Source of the DNA: an uncultured delta proteobacterium
GTDB lineage: Bacteria > RBG-13-61-14 > DRUE01
Reading direction: 5' to 3'
Assembly (NCBI GenBank): GCA_903897985.1
Contig: CAIUDS010000288.1
Coordinates: forward strand, 1-12,047
Length of the DNA: 12,047 nucleotides
Made by a program: the position numbers and the translations under genes. Shown here piece after piece: positions 6,608-12,047 of the stretch. Below the pieces are notes generated by a model. The model saw only the letters and a program-made list of their open reading frames with translations. It did no database searches and was not told where the DNA came from. Every line of letters begins with the position of its first letter. Position 1 is the first letter of the stretch.

Positions 6608-7744
6608 TCAGAATCTCGCGATAATTTCCGGCGCTTGCCGGGCCAAAGCCAATCTTTGCGACTGGAGGCCCACTTTGCCGGCATAAAGAGTCCGCTGGGT
6701 ATCTCCGTCCGAGTCGAAATTGAATTCCAGGTGCAGGTATCGGCCGGGGAGATTTGCCAACATCCGCGTCTGGGAAAGCGTAAGCAAATCGCCGGAGAAG
6801 GAAGGGGTATTGTCATTGTCGGCGTCTGCCCGGATTTTTATTCCGCCGCTCAAGAGGTCGGTTTCATCGAGGAAAGCCAAATCCGACAGTATCCAGAGGG
6901 CGTTGGCCGCGCCGGCGTCCAGGCTGACCCTGGCTTTGGGCAGGTCCTGGCTAAAGGGCTTGGTGGCCTGGGAAGGAGGCGTGAAATTGTCCGGCCGGTA
7001 TTGATCAAAAATCCGGAGTTCGTCCAGATAGCAGGCCACCAAGGACGAGTAATCCAGGCTGTTCAATATCTTCAAACAACTCTTATCGAACCCCTGGCCG
7101 AATTTATTTACCGCTCCGCTGAAACCGCAACCGGCCACCTCATTGCCGTCCACAAAAATCTTGGCCTGCCCCAAATTCATTTCATCGCCGTCCCTCATCG
7201 TTGCGCGGATGTGATAATAGGTTAAGGCATCCAAATTCAGCCCGAGCGTCTGGAGCGTAACATAGCTGGAGGGAGCGTTGCTTATATCCAACTTGAGTTC
7301 CCGGTTGACATGAGAAATTCTCCAGCACCAGTGCGGATACCAGCGCTCAACCAGGCTCCGGATTTTGCCATTGGTGTTGGCGGTATTGGGGCGATACCAG
7401 AAATCAATAGTCAATTCCGGGGCTTGAACGACGGCTTCGGGTATATCAGAAACCGACACGGCGTATTTATTGGCATAATCCCGCAAACAGCTGTTGCCGA
7501 ATTTTGCCAAGGTCGTGGTCAGTTGATGGCCGGAAATGGTCCCGATCAGGGCGATCCGGTTGATTTCCTCGTAAATCACCCCGTAATCGCTGGCGCCCGC
7601 GGTTTCTTTTTCAAAATGCGAAAGATAAACCAGGCGGTCCAGCGGCTTCAGCCGGAGCCGGGAGCCGTTATCAACGATTTCCAGTTCCGGCGCCGGGTCC
7701 AGCAGGGCTTGATCGTATTTAATCAGTTTTTCCAGGTATGCCAT
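6608..7744 (-). CDS. LamG/concanavalin-like domain protein of the head region
   Basis: A 378-residue protein with GAGGAG about 9 bases before its ATG. Residues about 35-255 carry the marks of a LamG (concanavalin-like) jelly roll: LTIDFWYRPNT at 111-121, YYHIRATMRDGD around 176-187, KIFVDGNEV at 195-203, and CYLDELRIFDQYRP at 238-251, i.e. 'ftiefWvrp ... whHia...dg ... iyvDG ... g.iDelRif'. Residues about 270-378 are a second beta-rich part. Such folds bind glycans or other surface ligands. The gene sits between a zinc-ribbon gene and the head-tail adaptor, not with the tail fibres, so it could be a capsid decoration, a neck appendage or a misplaced adhesin. Sampled lines are near 50% GC against about 67% in the capsid gene, suggesting separate acquisition. 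The fold call is fairly sure; the role is not. Confidence 0.66.
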   Translation of the reverse strand: MAYLEKLIKYDQALLDPAPELEIVDNGSRLRLKPLDRLVYLSHFEKETAGASDYGVIYEEINRIALIGTISGHQLTTTLAKFGNSCLRDYANKYAVSVSDIPEAVVQAPELTIDFWYRPNTANTNGKIRSLVERWYPHWCWRISHVNRELKLDISNAPSSYVTLQTLGLNLDALTYYHIRATMRDGDEMNLGQAKIFVDGNEVAGCGFSGAVNKFGQGFDKSCLKILNSLDYSSLVACYLDELRIFDQYRPDNFTPPSQATKPFSQDLPKARVSLDAGAANALWILSDLAFLDETDLLSGGIKIRADADNDNTPSFSGDLLTLSQTRMLANLPGRYLHLEFNFDSDGDTQRTLYAGKVGLQSQRLALARQAPEIIARF

Positions 7745-7765
7745 CTTTCCAACTCCTCTTCATCA

Positions 7766-7993
7766 TCAGCCGCCCAGCTCGGTGGCCTGAGCTTCGCTCA
7801 GGATTTTCCCGCAGTTGGCGCAGGCCAGCCGGAACCTCCGGGAATCGGGATCAAAACTCTCGGTCACGCGGGAAAGTTCCGGCAGATATTGCAAGTCGTT
7901 CTCGCTGCAGTCCGGACATTCGGCCGCCGGCTCCATCAGCGCCGAGAATTTTTTCCCGGTCCCCTGTTCCACAATAATTATTTTTCTTTGCAT
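7766..7993 (-). CDS. Small zinc-ribbon protein
   Basis: A 75-residue protein whose ATG follows GGGAGG by about 4 bases. Two CX2C knuckles are seen, CPDC at C26-C29 and CANC at C58-C61 (spacing CX2C-X28-CX2C), the pattern of a zinc ribbon. Around them lie short strands (KKIIIVE-like start, RRFRLACANCGK). It is the first gene after the terminator that follows the major capsid gene, so its mRNA level is probably lower than the capsid's. I do not recognise the family. Small zinc ribbons in head modules may be completion or DNA-contact proteins, but this is a guess. It is unlikely to be a chance frame, given the strong ribosome binding site and tight packing. Confidence 0.62.
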   Translation of the reverse strand: MQRKIIIVEQGTGKKFSALMEPAAECPDCSENDLQYLPELSRVTESFDPDSRRFRLACANCGKILSEAQATELGG

Positions 7994-8006
7994 GATCCTC
8001 CCGCCT

Positions 8007-8064
8007 AAAAAAGACGCGGACCGGAGCGGGCGAGAAAGGAGGGGGCAAGAACCCGCTCCGGTCC
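8007..8064 (-). terminator. Intrinsic terminator after the major capsid gene
   Basis: On the minus strand GGACCGGAGCGGG (8064-8052) pairs perfectly with CCCGCTCCGGTCC (8030-8018), a 13-bp GC-rich stem with a 21-base loop. The downstream bases read GCGTCTTTTTT (8017-8007), giving a T-run. It lies 14 bases after the capsid stop codon and before the zinc-ribbon gene. It should end part of the transcripts, giving more capsid mRNA than tail mRNA. Confidence 0.82.
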
Positions 8065-8077
8065 ACGAAGAAAAGAC

Positions 8078-9058
8078 TTACGCGGTCGCGCACCTGCGCA
8101 ACTGTTTGGATTCGCCCACCGCGGCGCCGTACCTTCCCCAGCCGGCCACGGTCTCGGCATAGGCCAGGAGGTCGGGTTCGCTCAGGATGGTGAGGTCCAT
8201 CCGCAGCCCGCTTTTGAGCTTGCGGCCCGGCAGACAGGCGAAATAATGGGAAGTGTCCGCCTGCGCGAGCGCCTGGTTCTTGAGCTTGGTGGTCACGGCC
8301 AGGCTGACATTGAAATTGATCTGGCCGGCGGAGCCGTCCGCCGTGATGTTCAAGGCGTTGCGAAGCCGGGCCCAAAGCTGGACCGGCGCCAGCACCACGA
8401 AGTTTGCGCCCGGGCTGACCTCGTAGCCTTTTCCGATCAGGTCCTCGATAATCGCGGCGCAGGCGTAGTTGATGGTCTCGGCGTCGCGCAGCGCCCTGGA
8501 GTCGCCGCTCGCGCCCTGCCACGCGACATCGCTGTCCGGCCGGGCCGCGCTGATCAGGTCGTAGTGCGCCTGGGCCTGCTGGGCAAACCATTTGGCGCGG
8601 AACTCGGCCGCGGTGTCCTCCAGCTTCCAGTATTCCTGGTCGTCAAACCAGAGCTTGGACCAGCCCAGAGCCCCGCCGTAGAGATCAAAGCTCACCGGGA
8701 CCACCTCGCCGGACACCTTATAGACCTCGGCCTTTTCGCCCGGCTTGACCGCGCGGAAAGACAGGCCTGAGCCCACATCCAGGATCTCGAAGCCGTTCTT
8801 GCTGGTCTGCGTGAAATCAATCACCTCGAACACCTGCTGCCAGGCCAGGTCCGCCTCGTCCACCTGGTGGAACTTGGCAATGGCGTCCACCGCGCTCGCG
8901 GGAAAGTCGGACGGGACCGTGAATTCCTGGGTCCGGCCTCGGAGCCTGCGCGCGGGCTTGCGCAGGAAATGCTCGACCGCTTCGAGGAACTGTTTTTGTC
9001 CCGAGGGACTGTAAAGGTTGACCTTTTTCCATTCCGAAATCATTTTGTCTCTCATCAT
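8078..9058 (-). CDS. Major capsid protein (HK97-fold)
   Basis: A 326-residue protein with GGAGG about 7 bases before its ATG (MMRDK). The order portal, protease, decoration, then this gene is the standard one, and size and composition fit a coat protein. Seen features: an N-terminal charged helical arm (residues about 1-45), then FTVPSDFPASAVDAIAKFHQ, a middle region with GLSFRAVKPGEKAEVYKVSGE that could be the beta E-loop, a helical stretch with AEFRAKWFAQQAQAHYDLI resembling a spine helix, ANFVVLAPVQLWARLRNAL, and a final beta-rich part. No scaffold domain is fused; scaffolding seems to be in the protease gene. It forms the icosahedral shell of the head. The family was assigned by place and general pattern, not by a recognised signature. 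A strong terminator follows. Confidence 0.75.
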   Translation of the reverse strand: MMRDKMISEWKKVNLYSPSGQKQFLEAVEHFLRKPARRLRGRTQEFTVPSDFPASAVDAIAKFHQVDEADLAWQQVFEVIDFTQTSKNGFEILDVGSGLSFRAVKPGEKAEVYKVSGEVVPVSFDLYGGALGWSKLWFDDQEYWKLEDTAAEFRAKWFAQQAQAHYDLISAARPDSDVAWQGASGDSRALRDAETINYACAAIIEDLIGKGYEVSPGANFVVLAPVQLWARLRNALNITADGSAGQINFNVSLAVTTKLKNQALAQADTSHYFACLPGRKLKSGLRMDLTILSEPDLLAYAETVAGWGRYGAAVGESKQLRRCATA

Positions 9059-9079
9059 TTTTTCTCCTCCACTTTTTGC

Positions 9080-9448
9080 TCAGGCGAGCACGATCAGGTC
9101 CATCAGGACCTCGTCATCGTTGTCGCCCGCGGCTAAAAGCGCCTTGCCGCAGAGCGTGTTCCCGCTCGCGCTGTTGGTCACATTCTTGGCCGCGGCGGTG
9201 TAATAAACATTGTCGCCGGCGGCAAAGCTGATGCCGGTCCCGGTCGCCTTGGGCGCGACCACCTTCTCCGCTTCGTACACCAGCACGAACTCGGAATTTT
9301 CCGCCACCTCCTCGACCACGATCCCGATCGTGTCGTTCACCTTGATCATCTCGCCGGCGCTGTAACTTTCGGACTCGCCGGTCATCGCCTTCAAGGTCTT
9401 CGCGCTCTCCAGCTTGGTGCGCAGTTTAAGCCCTGTTTCCTGAACCAT
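9080..9448 (-). CDS. Head decoration / capsid cement protein (DUF2190-like)
   Basis: A 122-residue protein with GGGAGGT about 5 bases before its ATG. It reads as a DUF2190-type beta barrel: AGEMIKVNDTIGIVVEEV (31-48), VLVYEAEKVVAPKAT (55-69), AAGDNVYYTAAAKNVT (76-91), then GKALLAAGDNDDEV-MDLI (101-119), matching 'G..i.vGd.vGVv...a..ge...v...Gv...pka.....GD.vYw......v.....g...G.a...a......v.v.l'. Proteins of this kind sit on the outside of the capsid and stiffen it. The gene is directly upstream of the major capsid gene, as is common. This is one of the clearest family calls in the window. Confidence 0.85.
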   Translation of the reverse strand: MVQETGLKLRTKLESAKTLKAMTGESESYSAGEMIKVNDTIGIVVEEVAENSEFVLVYEAEKVVAPKATGTGISFAAGDNVYYTAAAKNVTNSASGNTLCGKALLAAGDNDDEVLMDLIVLA

Positions 9449-9469
9449 GATTTACCTCCCTTTTGAAAG

Positions 9470-10483
9470 TTAATGGTCTTCGCCCGGGATTAAGGGGTTG
9501 CCACCCCGGTCTGGGCCGCTCTCGAGCGGGACCCGGATCCCGGCCGGTTTCGAATAAAGCCGCTTAAGCTCGGTCAACCGCGTAAGCTCCAGGTCCAACT
9601 CCTGCTTCACGGCCTCTTCCAGCCGCTCCGGAGCCGGCCCCTTTAGCTCGATCCGCTCGCCAACCTCTTCCCGCAAATGCTTCCGCTCCTCCTGCTTCAA
9701 ACTCTTCCCCTGCAATTGCTGCTCCACCAGCGCTCCCACCTTCCGCTTCCGTTCCCCTTGTTCCCGCTCCGTCTTATACCGATCAAGTTCCTGCTTAAGC
9801 CTCGTTAACTCTTCCTCTTGCCCCCGCAGCCGCTCCGCCGTTTCCTCCCGCGAGCCCGCTTCGTCCGCATCCGCCGCCCCATCCTCCGTAAACTCCTCAA
9901 CCTGCGCCAGCACCGCGGCCCCCGCGAAACCAGGCCGGGCCAGGGCCCGCGAGCCCAGCGCCAGCCCGCTCACCCGCTCGATGGCGTTCACCGCCCATTC
10001 GGCGATTCCCTGCTTATCCCCGGCCGGCTCGAACACCAGCTCGGCCTCCAGGCTGCAGGTGTCCAGTTCGCCCTGCTTGATCATCTCCCGCACGCCCGGG
10101 TCGGAAATGTAGGTAAGCGCGAGCGCCGAGACCGCGCCCTTGACTCGTTTCAAGTAGGCGGTCAGGATTTCCCCGACCGGCCTGCGGCCGCGGTTGTCCG
10201 CGTCATGGAACAGATAGACCGGGACCGCCCGGCCCTTGAGCTTGGCCGCCAGCTCGCGGATCCGGTCCGCGTCCCAGAGCTTTTTCACCGGCCGGTCCAG
10301 GCCCGCGCCCAAAATTTTGCCCCGGCTCACACCCTCGTGCGCCACCAGGAGTTCCACAAAAAACGGATGCGGGTCTTGCTGCTTGATCCGGCCATAGCCG
10401 GCCTCGCCCATCAGTTCGCGCGCCTGCTCCGCGCTCATTTCCTGGATGCGCCCCGTTTTCAACACCAGCTTATTCGCTTTCAT
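9470..10483 (-). CDS. Prohead protease with C-terminal scaffold coiled coil
   Basis: A 337-residue protein whose ATG lies inside the end of the portal gene (14-base overlap) behind AAGGAGGAG, so it is probably translationally coupled. The first 190 residues carry the pattern of a phage prohead serine protease: YLFHDADNRGRRPVGEIL with H93, and a segment ending LDTCSLEAELVF with S144, matching 'nHd...piG.v ... i..g.l..vSi.a'. H93 and S144 are candidate catalytic residues. From about 195 the sequence turns acidic, and residues about 205-310 are a long charged helix (EEELTRLKQELDRYKTEREQ), as in scaffolding proteins. A single-chain protease-scaffold would lead capsid assembly, then cut itself out during maturation. 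The short tail ends in PLESGPDRGGNPLIP. Divergent from HK97 gp4, so I rate the protease call moderate. Confidence 0.7.
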   Translation of the reverse strand: MKANKLVLKTGRIQEMSAEQARELMGEAGYGRIKQQDPHPFFVELLVAHEGVSRGKILGAGLDRPVKKLWDADRIRELAAKLKGRAVPVYLFHDADNRGRRPVGEILTAYLKRVKGAVSALALTYISDPGVREMIKQGELDTCSLEAELVFEPAGDKQGIAEWAVNAIERVSGLALGSRALARPGFAGAAVLAQVEEFTEDGAADADEAGSREETAERLRGQEEELTRLKQELDRYKTEREQGERKRKVGALVEQQLQGKSLKQEERKHLREEVGERIELKGPAPERLEEAVKQELDLELTRLTELKRLYSKPAGIRVPLESGPDRGGNPLIPGEDH

Positions 10484-11804
10484 CGGCTCCTCCTTGCCCC
10501 GGCTCGAAAGCAGACTTTGTCTGCTCCGGGTCCGGCTCCGGCTGCGGGTTCCGCTCCTCCTGCTCCTGCTCCGGGTCTATGTCCGGCAGCAGCCCGAGCA
10601 GGGTTTTCAAATTGATCCCGCCCGCCTGCCAGAGCGGGTAATAAAGCGAGATCAGCCGGTCCACCTGGGCCTGGGTCACGAATTTCATCTGCGGCTCCAC
10701 CGCGGCCGGATCGAGCGGGGCCTCCCGCGGCGAAAGCATGCGGTTCCGGAGTTCGAGCGCCTTGGCAAAGAGTTCGGAGAAGCCGCGCTGCCAGCTGCGC
10801 TGCTCGCTGATGGAGACGAGCGCGACCGGCTCCATGGTGTTCTCCGCGGTGGCGCGGTTGCTCATGAATTCGGGGAAACCGAGGAACTGGACCGGCACGC
10901 CCGAGCCGCCGGCCAGGATTTTGATCTTGGTCTCGATCTCCGAGCGGATGCTCGCGGCGCCGGCGCCGCTCATCTCGACCAGCGAGAACTCGGCCGGACC
11001 CGCGAACACCTTGCCGATCCGCCAGTTAACGCCCGGGCTTAAAAGCTGCTCGAACAGTTCCTTGGCTTCCTGCAAATCCGAGGTCCGGAAGTAAGGCGTG
11101 GGCGACGCGAAATACTGGTTCAATTTGCGCCAGTCCCTTAGCGCCCGGTCAATGTCCTCCGCCTCGAGCAACAGTCCGCTCAAAGTGGGAACGCCCTCGC
11201 GGCTGTTGATGCGCGAGTTGAACTTGAGGAAAACCGCGCGCTCGCTCGGGATTTCAATCTCCTCGCGCGAGTCCGGGTCGGTGTAAATCACCCGGTCCAC
11301 CCGGTGATAAAAATCATCCCGGTATTGGACCTCGTAGTGCGTGTCGTTCCAGGAGATGAACTTGAGCCGCGCGTTTTCGAGCTCGTCGTCCCAGTCCAGC
11401 GCCAGCAGGACCTGTCCCTCCAACTCCTTCTCTACCGCGAGTTGCTGCCCAAACTGGCCGTTCAGTTCATTGGCCTCGATGAACGCCCGGATGAATTCCA
11501 GCTCCTGCGAAGCCTCGCCCGGCCCCTTGACCACAGCCTTGAGTCCGCCCGCCATGGTGAAGGCCGCGCGCGTGTCAACAATGCGCTGGATCAACTGGTT
11601 GCCCCAGGCCGCGTAGCCCTTATACTTCCGGACCAGCTCCGCGACCAGGGCCTCGCGCGTGTCGTAAGGGTTGGGCGAGCTGTAAGCATTTTGCGCCTTC
11701 TCCCCGGCCTTGTAGGTCAGGATGTCCGTGATGTAGTCCTGCGACTTGCGCAGCTTAAGCTCCAATTCCCGTGCCCGCTTTTTCCATCCGCCCATTCCAA
11801 ACAT
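10470..11804 (-). CDS. Portal protein
   Basis: A 444-residue protein from the ATG at 11804, which follows AGGAGG by about 6 bases. The frame extends upstream to a GTG at 11837, but that part comes from a degenerate repeat and lies before the binding site. Seen features: an N-terminal charged helical part, a core with VLLALDWDDELENARLKFISW, FLKFNSRINSREGVPTLSGLLLEAEDIDRALRDW, and the segment GGSGVPVQFLGFPEFMSNRATAENT-like near residues 300-323, typical of portal proteins ('g.P..llG...... ..sn....e'). The C-terminus is acidic and rich in Glu, Gln and Pro. The portal is a 12-subunit ring at one head vertex that takes in DNA from the terminase and joins the tail. It is the first gene of the block seen here; terminase, normally just upstream, is not inside the window. 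Confidence 0.82.
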   Translation of the reverse strand: MFGMGGWKKRARELELKLRKSQDYITDILTYKAGEKAQNAYSSPNPYDTREALVAELVRKYKGYAAWGNQLIQRIVDTRAAFTMAGGLKAVVKGPGEASQELEFIRAFIEANELNGQFGQQLAVEKELEGQVLLALDWDDELENARLKFISWNDTHYEVQYRDDFYHRVDRVIYTDPDSREEIEIPSERAVFLKFNSRINSREGVPTLSGLLLEAEDIDRALRDWRKLNQYFASPTPYFRTSDLQEAKELFEQLLSPGVNWRIGKVFAGPAEFSLVEMSGAGAASIRSEIETKIKILAGGSGVPVQFLGFPEFMSNRATAENTMEPVALVSISEQRSWQRGFSELFAKALELRNRMLSPREAPLDPAAVEPQMKFVTQAQVDRLISLYYPLWQAGGINLKTLLGLLPDIDPEQEQEERNPQPEPDPEQTKSAFEPGQGGADESE

Positions 11805-11833
11805 TCCCTTCCTCCTGGTTTGCGGTTTACGGT

Positions 11834-11926
11834 TCACCGCTAACGGTTTATGGTTTATCGTTTATAGTTTCTGGTTGGCGCTCTGCTCGGATCGAAGCCC
11901 GAACCATGAACCAAAAACCATAAACC
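11834..11926. repeat. Degenerate GGTTTAYGGTTTA-like repeats with an internal 12-bp inverted repeat
   Basis: Between the portal start and about 11926 the sequence is a run of imperfect short units such as CGGTTTACGGTTCACCG, ACGGTTTATGGTTTATCG and, in reverse, AACCATGAACC and AACCATAAACC. GGTTTATGGTTT at 11845-11856 is matched exactly by its reverse complement at 11915-11926, with 58 bases between. The repeat enters the upstream end of the portal frame (GTG AAC CGT AAA CCG), which explains an apparent but probably false earlier start codon. Confidence 0.7.
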
Positions 11927-11945
11927 CGAAACCGGCGGGTTTCGG
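11926..11945 (-). terminator. Hairpin, possible weak terminator of an upstream transcript
   Basis: CCGAAACC (11926-11933) and GGTTTCGG (11938-11945) form a perfect 8-bp stem with a 4-base loop. On the minus strand it is followed by GTTTATGGTTTTTGG, a T-rich but broken run. It could end a transcript coming from the right (for example terminase genes) or simply belong to the repeat cluster. Confidence 0.35.
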
Positions 11946-12047
11946 CCCGCGAAACTCGCCTACCCCCCTCCCCCAAAATCATCATGCCCCTCTATATATA
12001 GGAAGAATGTTACATAGGTTTTTAGCCCCGAAAACAGGTGTAACCTA
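11946..12047. other. Non-coding right end with palindrome and GTTACA inverted repeat
   Basis: No gene is seen here. It holds a C-rich run (G-rich on the minus strand) at 11961-11975, the palindrome CTATATATAG at 11992-12001, and an inverted pair: GTTACA-4-TTTT at 12009-12022 against AAAA-4-TGTAAC at 12031-12044, with TAGCCCCG between. Read on the minus strand, TATATA could serve as a -10 box, but no matching -35 box is evident. The inverted pair may be an operator or the end of a mobile element. Confidence 0.4.

Noticed and set aside
5804..7225. Long plus-strand open frame of 473 codons
   Set aside because: It lies antisense to the adaptor and LamG genes, has no ribosome binding site, and its translation is low-complexity-like and rich in Arg, Gly and Gln with no recognisable motif. 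GC-rich DNA has few stops, so it is a shadow.
7851..8591. Minus-strand frame of 246 codons overlapping the capsid gene
   Set aside because: It is another frame of the capsid gene, runs through the terminator and the zinc-ribbon gene, and has a composition unlike the neighbours.
11805..11837. GTG start 11 codons upstream for the portal gene
   Set aside because: The extension is made of the degenerate repeat and of AGGAGG, which fits the ATG at 11804.
11834..11926. CRISPR array
   Set aside because: Units are short, imperfect and adjacent, on both strands, with no regular spacers.
11961..11975. G-quadruplex on the minus strand
   Set aside because: Only two long G-runs lie close together; a third is about 20 bases away, so four-run folding is not well supported by eye.
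11992..12001. Promoter with TATATA as -10 box for the structural block
   Set aside because: No acceptable -35 box or extended -10 is seen at the right distance, and the sequence is a simple palindrome.

Overview
The window is one block of phage-type virion structural genes. All are on the minus strand, tightly packed, and each has a clear purine-rich ribosome binding site. The order, read right to left, is the standard head-to-tail order of a long-tailed (siphovirus-like) phage, prophage or phage-derived particle: portal, prohead protease plus scaffold, head decoration protein, major capsid protein, small zinc-ribbon protein, LamG-domain protein, head-tail adaptor, tail terminator, tail tube, tail assembly chaperone G with a -1 frameshift extension, a very short tape measure, a distal-tail protein with a discoidin-like domain, and a tail hub protein that runs off the left edge. 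I see no tail sheath gene, and no lysis, integrase, repressor or terminase gene inside the window. Whether this is a prophage, a free phage or a domesticated particle such as a gene transfer agent cannot be decided from this segment.

The host is bacterial, because strong AGGAGG-type sites precede nearly every gene. The DNA is GC-rich: sampled capsid-gene lines reach about 67%, while sampled lines of the LamG gene are near 50%. I cannot name the host taxon. The upstream region carries degenerate GGTTTAYGGTTTA-like repeats, and its right end carries an inverted repeat with GTTACA half-sites that could be a mobile-element end or an operator.

Layout: 11805-12047 is non-coding (repeats, hairpins, possible control signals). 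Positions 8078-11804 hold the head genes from portal to major capsid. Positions 8007-8064 are a strong intrinsic terminator just after the capsid gene. Positions 5825-7993 hold the accessory and connector genes. Positions 1-5810 hold the tail genes, with two hairpins after the tape measure.

The best-supported unusual points are these. (1) A programmed -1 frameshift signal (A AAA AAC followed directly by TGA, with an upstream Shine-Dalgarno-like GGAGGT) joins the tail chaperone to a four-cysteine extension. (2) The tape measure is only 192 residues, implying a tail of roughly 30 nm. (3) A beta-rich domain is fused to a head-tail adaptor. (4) Two probable ligand-binding folds, LamG and discoidin, are built into the particle. 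(5) A terminator sits in the middle of the structural operon. Function calls rest on motif reading and gene order, not on database searches.
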